Source of the DNA: Rhynchopus sp. YZ270_cl-10
Taxonomy: Eukaryota > Euglenozoa > Diplonemea > Diplonemida > Diplonemidae
Direction of reading: 5' to 3'
Assembly (NCBI GenBank): GCA_964035575.1
Contig: OZ037847.1
Span: 744,001-808,000 of the forward strand
Length of the DNA: 64,000 nt
Shown here: positions 51,751-62,875 of the stretch, in pieces
Layout of the letters: every line of letters begins with the position of its first letter
Position numbering within the stretch: the stretch's first letter is position 1
The notes under the pieces: generated by a model
Told to the model about the DNA's origin: nothing
The model's database searches: none
What the model saw: the letters and a program-made list of their open reading frames with translations, nothing else
Position numbers and translations under genes: made by a program

Positions 51751-52254
51751 TCACCAGAGACTATCTTGACCCCCATATTTAAAACTCAGCAAACAAGTCT
51801 CCCTCAGGAGCATTTCGTTTACCTGCGGGACGTACGATGACTTGATGTGCTGCCGGCGCATTTCTTTGAAGAGGCTGTTGGGGTTCAAATTCATCAAATC
51901 CTGCCCACTTGTTTTGTTCATTGAGTATGCATCGACTAGATCCTTGTCCAAAGGTATTTCTGGGTCGTTGTAGCTCCGTTCAATCCAGGCGATCACTTCT
52001 TCATAACTCCAATGGCTTGGATCGGTGGGGTCAGTACGCGACGGAAAGCCAGGCTCAATGTCCAGCATCTGAGGTATTTTCACTTTTATACTCTTCTTCT
52101 CTACCCCTGGGGGTGCGAACGGATCACTCTCCGTCATATACCCTTCGCTCATAGAGAGCGGGTCCACGTCAGCAGGGTTGCTGTTGAATGCCTGTTGGAC
52201 CTGGTATATTCGCAGGCATGGTGTAAGGACCCGGAGACACTTCCCTCTTAGCAT
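51751..52254 (-). CDS. Small SAM-domain protein
   Basis: 167 residues. The C-terminal half looks like a sterile alpha motif: HWSYEEVIAWIERS, LVDAYSMNKTSGQDLMNL, SLFKEMRRQHIKSSYVPQ, with the usual Trp, hydrophobic helix faces and G-x-x-L-L-x-L-like turn. SAM domains mediate oligomerisation or RNA binding. A strong donor-like CCGCAG|GTAAACG near 51823 could splice to an unseen exon, in which case the last 20 residues would be replaced; no good in-frame acceptor was found. The ATG at 52254 lies 6-15 nt after AG acceptors. An internal Met (SEGYMTESD region) is an alternative start. Confidence 0.65.
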   Translation of the reverse strand: MLRGKCLRVLTPCLRIYQVQQAFNSNPADVDPLSMSEGYMTESDPFAPPGVEKKSIKVKIPQMLDIEPGFPSRTDPTDPSHWSYEEVIAWIERSYNDPEIPLDKDLVDAYSMNKTSGQDLMNLNPNSLFKEMRRQHIKSSYVPQVNEMLLRETCLLSFKYGGQDSLW

Positions 52255-52913
52255 CTCTTACTATTACACCTGGAAGGTAGATTCTTCACTAAAGGGGGAG
52301 AGTAGAGAGTAGGGATAGGATATGGTGAAAAGAAGTATTAAATATCGTTGTGGATGAAGATACGTTCATTTTTTTGAAAAAGAGTTACTAAACACGGAGG
52401 CTCTACACGCTACAAGGTAAAACAAGGAAGAGGATCTCAAATAAAACAAGACAGGTTTTTTTCAAAGAGTGTTTTTGCTATACAACTTGCAATGAAAACC
52501 AGCACTGTTCTCAACTACCATTTGAGAGGAAGCGGGGACCCTAGCTAGGTATAAACCATGTCCAATTAAAATTTTGCGTTGTGCTTTTTTTTCCACCGAA
52601 AACAAAAGGGAAGTTCTTTTCCGCGATAATTGCCCCCTTTACCTGGAAAAAAAAACACTGTTTGGTGCTCCTGGAGGGGCCGATATTGACAGGTCCCTGA
52701 CAGGTCCCTGCCATAGGGGGGTGCCATTTTTTAACGGTACTTAGCAATTTTTTCGTGGGACGCACACACACACACGGTGGCCCATACGGACCCTCAGGGT
52801 ACTCCCAAACCCGGGTACCCCGCGCGGACCCTATTTGGGGTACCCCCCAAAGGGTCCGTTGCACCACAACCGAGTGTGAGCAATGACACAAGGGGGTATG
52901 GTATGACTAGTCA

Positions 52914-52992
52914 CATGACAAGACTAAATAATGACAAGGCCTAACGCCACTCATTATAATCAGGGGTCTTGTCGTTAGTTAGTCTTGTCATG
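52914..52992. repeat. Foldback catgacaagactaa
   Basis: Arms catgacaagactaa (52914-52927) and its inverse (52979-52992), with inner gacaag/cttgtc pairing. The acatgtaaa/acatgt motif follows four or more times to 53065. Confidence 0.75.
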
Positions 52993-53732
52993 GCACATGT
53001 CACTTTACATGTAAAATGACATGTGAGTACATGTAAAAAAAGTTACATGTAAAGCACATGTAAAAGTGCATGTCATGTCATTTTACTTCACCGTCGTGTA
53101 TACTCCGGACATGGATACCCACACAGAATACACGGTTCCCCAGACATCTGTCAGGCAATCACTGATTCACTTTACACAGGTCGGGCAGGCGCTGCCTGCC
53201 CATCCTCTTTTTCCTGTCTGCTATCGATTCCAGGTTCACAGGGATACACAAAACCACACAAAGCGCTATCGCGCTTCTTCGGCAACGTGTCGAAATCAGT
53301 GCGTCACACGGCCCCTCTAAGCCAGTGATGGCCGCAGACGTGCATGCGTCTGCGGACGCTGCAGGTTTTCTCTTAGTGGCTAAGCCAGGGGACCTGAGGG
53401 TTCAACACCGTTGGGACGCATTGAAAGGGCGGTAAAGTGTCGGGGACACTGTATAAGCGGTTCTACGCCAAGTCCGCTCTAAAACCCTTGTGTTTCTAAG
53501 CGCATGATATTTATCACTACAATCCAAATACGGACTAAAGGTGACCACGTTGTCTTGGTTTGGCTGTATGCAAACACAATTACCCCACACAATGCCCGGG
53601 TACCAAAGCGTTTACCGAAGCGAAAAATACACTGCAGACGTCTGCATGTCATTTCTGAAAATGTGCAGACGTGCAGACGCAGACGTATGCACGTCTGCAC
53701 CCATCCCTGCTCTAAGCTGGGGGTGATTTCTA

Positions 53733-53792
53733 CTTTGCCGCTTCACAGCTGGTCTGTGAACATATTCACAGACCAGCTGTGAAGCGGCAAAG
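53733..53792. repeat. Perfect 28-bp-arm palindrome
   Basis: Arms 53733-53760 and 53765-53792 around the 4-nt loop cata, with no mismatch. It lies 40 bp before the octamer array. Could be a cruciform site or a short hairpin RNA; no terminator role is implied. Confidence 0.9.
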
Positions 53793-53832
53793 AGTCGTTC
53801 AAGCTAGGATGCACAAGATAGAACGTGATGTG

Positions 53833-54407
53833 GTGTACCTGTGTACCTGTGTACCTGTGTACCTGTGTACCTGTGTACCTGTGTACCTGTGTACCTGTGT
53901 ACCTGTGTACCTGTGTACCTGTGTACCTGTGTACCTGTGTACCTGTACCTGTGTACCTGTGTACCTGTGTACCTGTGTACCTGTGTACCTGTGTACCTGT
54001 GTACCTGTGTACCTGTGTACCTGTGTACCTGTGTACCTGTGTACCTGTGTACCTGTGTACCTGTGTACCTGTGTACCTGTGTACCTGTGTACCTGTGTAC
54101 CTGTGTACCTGTGTACCTGTGTACCTGTGTACCTGTGTACCTGTGTACCTGTGTACCTGTGTACCTGTGTACCTGTGTACCTGTGTACCTGTGTACCTGT
54201 GTACCTGTGTACCTGTGTACCTGTGTACCTGTGTACCTGTGTACCTGTGTACCTGTGTACCTGTGTACCTGTGTACCTGTGTACCTGTGTACCTGTGTAC
54301 CTGTGTACCTGTGTACCTGTGTACCTGTGTACCTGTGTACCTGTGTACCTGTGTACCTGTGTACCTGTGTACCTGTGTACCTGTGTACCTGTGTACCTGT
54401 GTACCTG
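53833..54407. repeat. Tandem 8-mer array (GTGTACCT)n
   Basis: About 72 copies of gtgtacct with one shortened unit near 53941. The core GTAC is self-complementary, as in the arrays at 7460-8243. ORFs in it (VPVYLCTC, TGTQVHRY) are artefacts. Confidence 0.98.
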
Positions 54408-54828
54408 AAAATGGCAAAGTACTATCAAAAAAGGGCACCCCCCCCCCCCCCCCCCCCCCGATATTGACAGGTCCCTGACTGATTTTCAGTAGCACCACTG
54501 TTGGTTTAAAAAAAAACGCAAACTTAATTTATTGGATCGTACAGTATTCCTATAGAGCAATGGGTTAACTATGGGTCCCCCTAAACCATGTCACTGTGAG
54601 AGCACATCCCAGGTGATGAGCACCAACAAAAGAGGGGGCGCTGAAAAACTCTTTTCTATTGTACTGGCCTGTAGGCATAAAAATAAAGAGTTGAAACGTG
54701 CTGAAATTTGAAACGCAGCTCGGTTGTACTCAAAAAATAAAGAGAAAAATGGAGGGGGGAAAAGACCTAATGAACCACCCAAAGAATATTGGGCAGCACA
54801 ACGTATAGGGAAAAAACCCAAACAAGAT

Positions 54829-55596
54829 CTAGAGAACGAAAGGAATCAAAATTTTCCTCTCTTTGGGATAATCCTCAAACTTTTCCAAATACCAATTGTG
54901 GTACTGACGCGCACGGGGCGCAAGGTTGAATGCAGTGTTCACAAAAAAGAACCACGGGGTAAGCGTACCACAGGCAAGCGCAAAGCCAAACCACTCAACC
55001 AACTCGCCAAAGTAGTTCGCCGCAGACACGTAGTCATACATCCCTCCCTTGGGAATCTTGTAGCCAGTCTCCCCTGGTTTTCTGAGGTTGCGCAAAATAC
55101 TGTCGCTCTGCCAGTTAATACCGAACCCAATAAAGAACAAAGAGGACCCCAAGACAAACAATGGGGTTGTGTGATGGTCTGCAGGCAGAATGGACATATG
55201 GGTGACTTCTCTTGCCATCAGGTAGCCATTCTGCGTGCAGAACAACAGCGCGCACAGAAAGGTAAAGACAGGGGTCGGCTTGCCTCCACGAATCAGAAAT
55301 GGGAAGATCAGTGTTCTGTTGAAGTAGTGCAACGCAAACATTCCTGTAAGCATGATGTTTGCCCAGGGCAGCGTTTGTTCGGCAATGCTCAAACACAGGG
55401 CCACCATGACCAGACAAGGGGCTTCTTGCAGAATCCATGCTACCCTTGCATTGATCATAAACCCCCATCCGTCTCTACTAAACCTCCCGTAAGGAGCCGT
55501 GATGAACAGCAAGCACAGCGCCCCAAAGAACATCTGCACCACTAGAAAGTATCCGAGATTCGCATGAAATTCCCGCTCATCCCATCCGAATATCAT
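54829..55596 (-). CDS. 3-oxo-5-alpha-steroid 4-dehydrogenase (steroid 5-alpha-reductase)
   Basis: 255 residues, the usual length of the SRD5A1/2 branch. Multi-pass membrane enzyme of the endoplasmic reticulum that uses NADPH to reduce the C4-C5 double bond of 3-oxo steroids. Clear family matches: WILQEAP with Gln57-Glu58, HYFNRTLIFPFLIRGGKPTP with Tyr91, NLRKPGETGYKIPKGG at 170-185, AANYFGELVEWFGFALA, and the C-terminus WYLEKFEDYPKERKILIPF. Glu and Tyr at these two places bind the substrate keto group in the human type 2 enzyme. It appears complete in one exon. The start has CCTTTACAG about 17 nt upstream. In a protist the natural substrate may be a sterol intermediate rather than a hormone. 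Confidence 0.95.
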   Translation of the reverse strand: MIFGWDEREFHANLGYFLVVQMFFGALCLLFITAPYGRFSRDGWGFMINARVAWILQEAPCLVMVALCLSIAEQTLPWANIMLTGMFALHYFNRTLIFPFLIRGGKPTPVFTFLCALLFCTQNGYLMAREVTHMSILPADHHTTPLFVLGSSLFFIGFGINWQSDSILRNLRKPGETGYKIPKGGMYDYVSAANYFGELVEWFGFALACGTLTPWFFFVNTAFNLAPRARQYHNWYLEKFEDYPKERKILIPFVL

Positions 55597-56410
55597 TTTC
55601 TCCTATATGTCTTCTGTAAAGGATGTGTTTTTGGTGTACAAAACAAAAGGGTAGCGTGAGAAAAGGGGTAGGGGGCACAGCAGAGAATAAGCCGGGTCCC
55701 CGGTCCCTGGGTCCTGGTCCAGGTCAAGGTCCTGGTCAAGGTTCCCGGTCCAGGTCCCGGGTCCCAGTCCGGCTGGAATAACCGGGTCCCCGGTCCCCGA
55801 GTCTTATTCTCTGCTGTGAGGGGGGGTAGGGAGGTGGGGCAGGTTCTCATTCTATAAGCGGAAGATGATGCAACCTTGCCGCGGTAATAGGTAATCATAT
55901 CATATCACATTCAAAAATACGCTGGACGAAAGATCCAGATCTAGAGGGAAGGATCATCTAAGGTAGACCTGTCCAAGGGCAGGAGGAGGAAGGTGTTGCA
56001 ACAATATGCAAAAATAGTTGGACAATTGGAGCTGAACGTTGTACTATGGAAGCGTGAACTCTTGGCTTGCAGACCCATGTGTTCCTGCATCTGTCGAAGC
56101 ACGTAACGAGAGAAAATAAGCCCGGCCCCTCTGGATGCTTCCTGTAATGAAGAAGTAGTTTTGAAAAAATGCTTCAAATCATGGGGAGAAGATAAACGCG
56201 GTAATGCTAATTTTTTTCTAACAGAATCTAGCATACTAAAGGGTCTCGGTTAGTATTTGCTCTTGATTTAGAGAATAATAAACATATTAGCAAATAATAC
56301 GTGGTTTCCATTAGTCCGCAAACCCGCCAACAAAAATTAGCAAATAATAACCGATTTAAGAAATCTGGATGCAAATAATAAGTGTGAGCAAATAATAACT
56401 GAAATTCCCC
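55597..56410. other. Spacer between 5-alpha-reductase and unknown gene
   Basis: Contains the foldback at 55676-55818, a possible second exon of the upstream gene (about 56206-55941, 88 codons) and four gcaaataata motifs (56290, 56340, 56371, 56388) with one inverted partial copy near 56254. Confidence 0.5.
55676..55818. repeat. 143-bp foldback built of ggtcc-type repeats
   Basis: Ends cacagcagagaataag and its inverse. The interior has overlapping gggtccc, ggtccagg and ggtcctgg units and a repeated ccgggtccccggtccc block. It resembles the accagg/caggtacc array at 34700-34760 in style, not in sequence. Confidence 0.75.
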
Positions 56411-57943
56411 TTAGATTATTGTTTCACATGAATGGTAGGGAGGGGAGGAAAATATTGCGGGACAGTACATACCGGGAAGCAGGGTCAACGAAAAGCATGA
56501 AGACGATATTGGGCTTGTGACAGCAAGACCTGTTGCAAAGATAGCGTCGATGTCTATTGTCTCACCTTTAGCCTTTAGTATCCACTTGCACTCCACAGCA
56601 TTGGGGCATGTCACGGTGCCATATACGGTCACAGATCCGCTTGTGTCTATTGCTGGCTGCATCAGGACAACCTGAGGAGAATCGCGTGAATGTGTATCAG
56701 TGTACACATGATGTGTGATCGTCGGCTCTTCCCTTCTTGGGATGCCCTTCTTCTGCTGTGGATCCTCATCCGGCGCACGCTGAGCAAATGGATGTTCCGC
56801 AATGCACTGTGCCAAAATAGAATGCAGCTCCGACCGGTCTTCCGAAGTAAGGTTCGTGTCAGGCCTGAGAGGGCATCTGATCATAAAATAGTGTGCTGCG
56901 AGGGCTGTGAGGTTCACCAAATCCGCTGTCGGAAGTCCCCCCAATGGGAGGTACTCCTGCAAGGGCGACTCGGGATCTTGGAGCAACGTTCTAATGTACC
57001 CTATAGCTTGCCTCTTTAACTCACCGTGCCTGCTCGAATCAACTGAGTTCGTCTGTCCGGACCCAGGGTAACAGCAACCATTGCGGTTTGGCTCGTTGAG
57101 CGGTGCTTTTCTCTCTGACGGTGCGACACCTTGTCGTTCCGGATTATGCAGACTGCGGATCTCTGCAGAGGTATGCGACAGTGGTGTGGCCCCAATCCGC
57201 ACAGGCATCTCCACAGTCGTATCCCCATACTGGGTGGCAACAGATGGAATGTTGTGGTATCCCAAGCGATTTCTTGGTGCAGTCATAGACGTTGGCTGTG
57301 GTGGCGTCTGCGTCATGGTCTTCTCCAACGCCATGACGTGGCGTAACCTGTCTGCATCGTTTCTGATGGGCGCTTGGGGGGCTGCCAGCACGTCACCTTG
57401 CGACACTGAATGTTCACTGGGAATAAGCTTCAAGTCCAGATGATCCATTCCCACAGGCACCGTTCCGAGGTCCTCCAGCAATGCCCACCCCATGGTGGAA
57501 GGGTCGCAGAGGAGGATGTCGTGGAAGTTGTGTTCGTGTGGGGGGAGGGATGCACGCAGCTCCTCGCGAAGGCCTGCCAGGTCTAATGCCTTTACGGCGA
57601 TGCGGCGTGGGAGGTAGTCTTCGTGCGTCGCGCGGAGAGGATGAACACGGCAGGTGAAATGGCGTTTCCTGGACCACATCTTGAGCTTGATGGGGAGGGA
57701 AAACTTGCTGACGTCGTGCTCTGCGAGGAGCGGCATCCACCGCTTCACCTCGTCGTCATAGTACTCCACGGCGCCCACAGCAACGTTGTAGCCCCGCCTC
57801 CGCTGCAACCTCGACTCCAACAAGGCCATCATATGGGTCGTGTTCAGCACTGACATCTCTTCTCTGAAGAACGCATCGCTCTGCCCCTCCAAGAACGGAT
57901 CCGCCATCCATACCACCAACGACACTGGCGTAAGATGCGACAT
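56411..57943 (-). CDS. Unrecognised protein, probably continues through an intron
   Basis: 510-codon ORF with no domain recognised. Residues 1-170 are well ordered in composition (NVAVGAVEYYDDEVKRWMPLL, RRIAVKALDLAGLREELRASL). The middle is Pro/Ser/Asn-rich, and residues about 320-400 look helical (LVNLTALAAHYFMIRCPL, SELHSILAQCIAEHPF). Near its end CCCG|GTATGT (56473/56472) is a textbook donor, so the last 23 codons may be intron. A phase-compatible acceptor after attag at 56207 would add an 88-residue exon ending at 55941; its pyrimidine tract is weak. The ATG at 57907 (MADPFLEGQS) has an AG upstream and may be the true start. Confidence 0.6.
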   Translation of the reverse strand: MSHLTPVSLVVWMADPFLEGQSDAFFREEMSVLNTTHMMALLESRLQRRRGYNVAVGAVEYYDDEVKRWMPLLAEHDVSKFSLPIKLKMWSRKRHFTCRVHPLRATHEDYLPRRIAVKALDLAGLREELRASLPPHEHNFHDILLCDPSTMGWALLEDLGTVPVGMDHLDLKLIPSEHSVSQGDVLAAPQAPIRNDADRLRHVMALEKTMTQTPPQPTSMTAPRNRLGYHNIPSVATQYGDTTVEMPVRIGATPLSHTSAEIRSLHNPERQGVAPSERKAPLNEPNRNGCCYPGSGQTNSVDSSRHGELKRQAIGYIRTLLQDPESPLQEYLPLGGLPTADLVNLTALAAHYFMIRCPLRPDTNLTSEDRSELHSILAQCIAEHPFAQRAPDEDPQQKKGIPRREEPTITHHVYTDTHSRDSPQVVLMQPAIDTSGSVTVYGTVTCPNAVECKWILKAKGETIDIDAIFATGLAVTSPISSSCFSLTLLPGMYCPAIFSSPPYHSCETII

Positions 57944-58275
57944 TTAAACAGCACCAACCCAGAGATACGAATTGAAGGCGTTCGTTACATGCGCTATATT
58001 AGTGCTTTTTTTTGTGTGGATATTGTGTTCTGTTGTAGAAATGTTTAGAATAGGAAGAGGACGAAAGAGAGGAGAGCTTTGTATGAGGTGGAATCTATAT
58101 GGGTCCGTCCATGAACCCCCCGCGATTTAGCCATTTTTCAGTTTTTCGCCCATTTCCGCATTATCATAGGTTCTAGGTTGAATGCATGAGAAGGGTAGTA
58201 AGGAACCTATTGGGGTGGCTACAGGGGGGGTGTGGAAAAAAATATTCACAAAAAATATTTTCAAATTATCTCGAT

Positions 58276-58880
58276 CACAAAAAATCACAAAAATTCACAA
58301 AAATTCACGAAAAATCACAAAAAATCACAAAAAATCACAAAAGTGTACCGTTTTGGGCTGCTGCAATTGTGCTGTAATTGAGGTGGAATTGTGCTCAGTT
58401 GTTCTCAGTTCTGCGTAAGTATGTGTAAGTTTCGCTTAAAATTGAACTTTTTCGGCGTGGCTGCATAACCGATTCCCTACCGTGTTTCTACCAGATGTCA
58501 TGCCGTTTTGGGGGGCATTCATGTGTTGTTTGTTGTTGGAAATTTTTGTTTTGTTTTCATTGGTGAAATTTTTAAACGCCGGCATTTGCATTTCCGGAAT
58601 CCGTCCGGCCAGTGGTGGGGTCAATTTGCCGAAATGGACAAGTTCTCGTTTTTGGTCAATTTCCGCAGTATACACAGTATACACAGTACAGTACACAGTA
58701 CAGTACCAGAGTGGGACAAAAAAAAGCTCATCTCAAAATATGCCGATCACAAAAAATCACAAAAAATCACAAAAAATCGCAAAAAATCGCAAAAAAATCA
58801 CAAAAAATCACGACCTGTCGCAAAGAATCACAAAGAAGAAAAATGATTCTTTGTGATTTTTCGTGATTTTTCGTGACTGC
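58276..58880. repeat. aaaatcac arrays with an inverted segment and a small copy of the AGTATACAC/AGTAC repeat
   Basis: Direct caaaaaatca units at 58276-58347 and 58745-58840, then their inverse (gattttt-cgtga) at 58846-58880, forming a foldback. Between them, 58668-58710 repeats agtatacac and agtac a few times, the same two units as the giant array at 7460-8243. Confidence 0.75.
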
Positions 58881-60373
58881 CCAGTTCCGACCCCCCTTGT
58901 CGCCACCCCACCTATGTGCTGTTGGGCTATAAATAGCCCAGGTAATGTCTTACTCCCCAGTACGATGTAACAATGAAGAGAAAATGATATTTGAAGATAG
59001 GGGTGGTTCATTTTTTGTTGTTTTTTTTGTTGGGAGCTTTTTTTTTTTTCTCAAGAAAAAAAAAAAAAAGGATAATAAAAAAAAAAGGAACGAAAAAATA
59101 AAATAAAAAGTGAGGGGTTTTCTTAGCATATGTTGCTGTTTTGTGGCTAACTACGCTATTCCCTCACAGAGCAATTTTTTCAGGGGGGAAATGGGCTTTA
59201 AAAAAAAATTTGATAACGAGAATGGGGAAGAAAGCATTGTGAGGGGAAGAAGGAAAAGGGGAAACGTATGAAGTGGGAGAAAGACCAAGGGTGTGAACAA
59301 TGGTTGGTGTCCTCCGCAACAATCTACCGAAGAAGGAAGGAGACTTTGCGGGTGCCATCTAATTTTCATTCCAGGATAATCCAACTACAAGACCCTGCCG
59401 TCCCTCTCCCTCCCACAACACAGGTGTCGTGAAATAATAGCCTGATTTTCAGCCAGAATTTCAAACAAAAAAAAAATGAATAAAAAAAAGTAAAATAATA
59501 AGCCAATGTAGGGTATCTTGCAAGGTTTTGAAGAAAATTCAGGGGAGAAAAAAACGGGTCTACTTCAATAAAAAAAATACAGTGAAAACATGAACAGGCC
59601 TCACAGGCACAATTCCTATCACAATGCCTTTTTGTTCTTATCTACCCTGAAACAAAAAAAAACCCCTATTATCGTATTTGATACCAAAACACAAAGCCGC
59701 AAACTGACGCATGGGGATTAGGGGGGGGTTTTTTCTGATAATTTGTATTGCGAAGCTGCTAGACAGTCTTCACTATCCAAGTTATTTATTTATTTTTGAA
59801 AAGCTGACAAAAATCTGAATACAAAAATGTACAGACGGCTCTATAGGGCATATAGGGGGATTGCGTCGTAGCCAATCTCTAAAATATAAGACGGCTCAGT
59901 AAGAAGGTTGGGAAAAAAAAGGAGGAAAAAAAAAGGCAAAAAAGATGTGTCTGGACACATACCTAAAAAAAGAGAAAAAAAAAAAGGTGTTAAGATTATA
60001 CATAAGCCTCTGTGAGACTTAGTTGTCTTAACATATAGAGCCAGGGGCTGAAATGTATTAAGTCCGCCCGTTTCCCTCATCCTGCAAGCTCACAAGGAGG
60101 ACTGATTATTGATTCTCTTGCGTTCCATTCAAAAAAAATGAGTTGCAAGACACAACAGCCCTCACAGATTTACAGCAATGAGAGATCTTTTAATTACTAT
60201 TTTCTATTATAACAAGATACAGCAATATAAGGAAGTCAGGGTACTATTGGGCAGTTGGGTAAAGGGGAAAATAAAAAGCATAAGCGTTTTCAAGGAGAGA
60301 GAACAAACAGCCCCTTTATTTTCCACAACCAACGCGCCAACTGATTTTTTTTTTTTTTTTGAAAACTTGGTTG

Positions 60374-60477
60374 TACCGTATTCGTAAAAATGTTCGACCG
60401 TAAAAAAGGACGAACTTCCAGAAAAATCCGGAAAAGGACGAACTTTATTACGGTCGAACATATTTACGAATACGGTA
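60374..60477. mobile_element. 104-bp MITE with TA ends
   Basis: Arms taccgtattcgtaaaaatgt... (60374-60403) and its inverse (60448-60477) with one mismatch, a 44-nt loop containing two aaaggacgaactt copies, and TA at both outer edges. Tc1/mariner-type non-autonomous element. Confidence 0.8.
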
Positions 60478-60862
60478 TTAGTGTAGACACCCTAGAGTGT
60501 GCTCCACTTTTTTTTTTGCAGCTACATCTATAACTATTTATAAAGGAGTGTTGAAGATGTTTTTAAAATACTGCACTCTTTTTTTTCCCTTCGCGTTACG
60601 TGAGCTAAAATTTCAAAAAAAAAAAAACTAATTTCATATACTTTCCATTCGAAAAGAAAGCACCAAAAAAAAAAAATCGTTTCTTTCAAAAGAAGTCAGA
60701 CTTTTTTATTAAAAAAGTCATAACACAGCTCGTGTACTTACCTTTTTTCGACCCCCATGGATTGGGTACTCTTTTGTTGTTTTGTTTTGTTTTGTATTTT
60801 ATTTTTGTTTTGAAAATTTAGAGTGCCCTCCTACCTTTTGGGAACCTTTCACTCCATCATAA

Positions 60863-60988
60863 TGGCGGCAGTATTGTGATGAGAGCCCATTGGAATGCGC
60901 AAAATACATCAAAATACATCACAATACACGATGTATTTTGATGTATTTTGCGCATTCCAATAAGCTCCCATCACAATACTGCCACCAT
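60863..60988. repeat. 126-bp foldback
   Basis: Arms start tggcggcagtattgtgatg and end with the inverse. The inner part pairs aaaatacatc/gatgtatttt repeats, leaving almost no loop. A few mismatches. Confidence 0.8.
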
Positions 60989-62780
60989 CACTCTGCCACC
61001 ATCATCCCCAATCAATAGGTAAGCTCAATGACTTCTTCCGTTCTGTGGTTTTTCTTTACTTTTTTTTGTACCGACATAAAACCACCCCAGCCAGACCAAC
61101 GTCATCTAGAAAAGGTTTCTGTACAACGTGGACTGTGGCTGCGTAGGCTACGATCGGTCAGAGAGGGAAAATGCGCGTTTCGTTTTAAAAATTTGGGAAA
61201 TTTTTTCTTCTGAGGGCAGGGTGAGGGGAATATGAAAATGACTGCCTCAAAAAGCATACAAAGAGAAAAAAAATAGAATACAGTTGCGGTTTTACCATCG
61301 GAGAGCTCTAAGGAACAATAACCAAGGTGGGTTTTTCGGATTCTGGAGTGCTAAGCAAGCACACAACGCATAGGTTGTTTTCCAACTCCCATCACCCCCT
61401 TTTTTTTTTCCGATAATTTGTGTAGCTGCCATAAACAGTCTTCACCTTTTTTGTAGTTTTTATCACCTTTTTTTTCCCCACATGGCTTCCTCATCTATGA
61501 GTCACCAACGTCGGAGGGTCAAATAAGGTGTTTTTTTTTTTTTTTTTTTTTTTTTTTTCGGATTTTTCTAGGAGGGTTTTTGCTCCGATGATAATGCTAC
61601 TGTACAAAGTTGACGACAGTACGAGCAAAAAAAATAAAAATAAAACATACTAGATGCAGGTGGGGTGTAAAAGGGTGTGAAAAAAAGCAGAGGTCGTATG
61701 GGGAGAAAAAAATGAATGGAGAGTGAGTAGAAAATCAAAAAAGAAAAGAAAAGAAATACGCCAGATGAACGACATAGGCCTATCATCTGTCAAAGAAGGG
61801 GGAGGGGTTGAAGGTACAAACATCCGTAGACGCAGACACTAGAACCATGAACCATTGGAAGATATGGATAGGAAAGAAATTTCGTGCAAGAAGATGGGGA
61901 CAAAAAAAAGGGAGAAAGGGGGCAGAGAACAGGGGAGTTCAGAGATTGTCTTTTTTTTCCGCTTTTGTATAAAAAAAAAGACATCAAAATATGACCAAAA
62001 AAAAATGAAATAATCTGCCTGATTCGCGAAGTTACAGGCGAAGTCGAAAAAGAGAAGGATTTTCAACGCGTTTGTTTGATACAGTTGGAGACGAAAACGC
62101 ACTTTAACCCCACGAGAAGCTGTGTGTACGTCATTTGGCAGGGACGAGACGGTGATGTTACCTCTCTTCCCGTATGATGGCTGTGCTTTTTTTGTGTTGT
62201 GCGTAGCATCAGAGTACAGTACCCCAAAATATGTGTGCCGTCCAAAAGTTACTTTATTGTCTCTTTATTGTTGTTCGTTTTTGTTACGTTGAAGCATCTA
62301 CACAAAAAAGTCTTCAAATTACCTCCCCAAATCTGCCAAACTTATTTGGGCGACAATATATTTAGAGCTGTATGCAAAAAAATGCCTCCATTCTGACTAA
62401 AAAAAAAAACAAACACAATACAAAATACACATTACCCTCCCCCGTCCCTTCTGTTCAAATCGTGTTGAGGCTGGAGTGACGAGAACTAAGGTGTCGCACT
62501 GAACGCTGCAAACAATATGAAACTGTTTTGGGATACGCCAGGCAGGGAGAGATAAGCATTTGTTGGGGGTTTTCCTTTTAAAAGAATGCTTCTTTTTTTT
62601 GTTGATAATCCGCGTGGTGTCGGTTTGGTAGTGTGACTGCGGCAGTCTTTCACTATTCAATTCCTTGAGAAAAACCACTGTAGCTTATCCGTATGATATC
62701 GCACAGGTTCTGTGACTACTCTCTCTTGAGGTTAGCAAGGCCGGTATCTTGTGGTTGTAAATGCAATTTTAAAAAAAGTA

Positions 62781-62875
62781 GAGTTGAAATACAAAGCCCC
62801 TCTCATGACAATGTACCTTGGTACATGAGGCTGTAGGTGGGGACACCCAACCATGCAGTCCTACATCCATTTCAA
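62781..62875 (-). repeat. Dispersed repeat family A
   Basis: gagttgaaatacaaagcc, ctctcatgacaatgtacc, ggtacatga and ccatgcagtcctacatcc: the first block of the family, close to the calpain-intron copy and in the same orientation. Confidence 0.8.

Larger units (their letters stand above)
52255..54828. other. 2.6-kb gene-free spacer with foldbacks and arrays
   Basis: Holds two identical 21-bp direct repeats (52681-52701, 54459-54479), a foldback (52914-52992), runs of acatgtaaa (52995-53065), clustered gcagacg motifs (53335-53365, 53636-53697), a 28-bp-arm perfect palindrome, the octamer array and a poly-C run (54438-54459). No gene supported. Confidence 0.6.

Noticed and set aside
51558-51823. 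Splicing of the SAM-domain ORF to the coiled-coil ORF into one gene
   Set aside because: The donor is phase 0 but the only good acceptor, just before the coiled-coil ATG, puts the next exon out of frame.
53743-54498. Long ORFs in the octamer array and possible CRISPR-like array
   Set aside because: Pure tandem repeat with no spacers; ORFs are artefacts of the repeat.
54724-55545. 273-codon plus-strand ORF
   Set aside because: Antisense to the clearly homologous 5-alpha-reductase.
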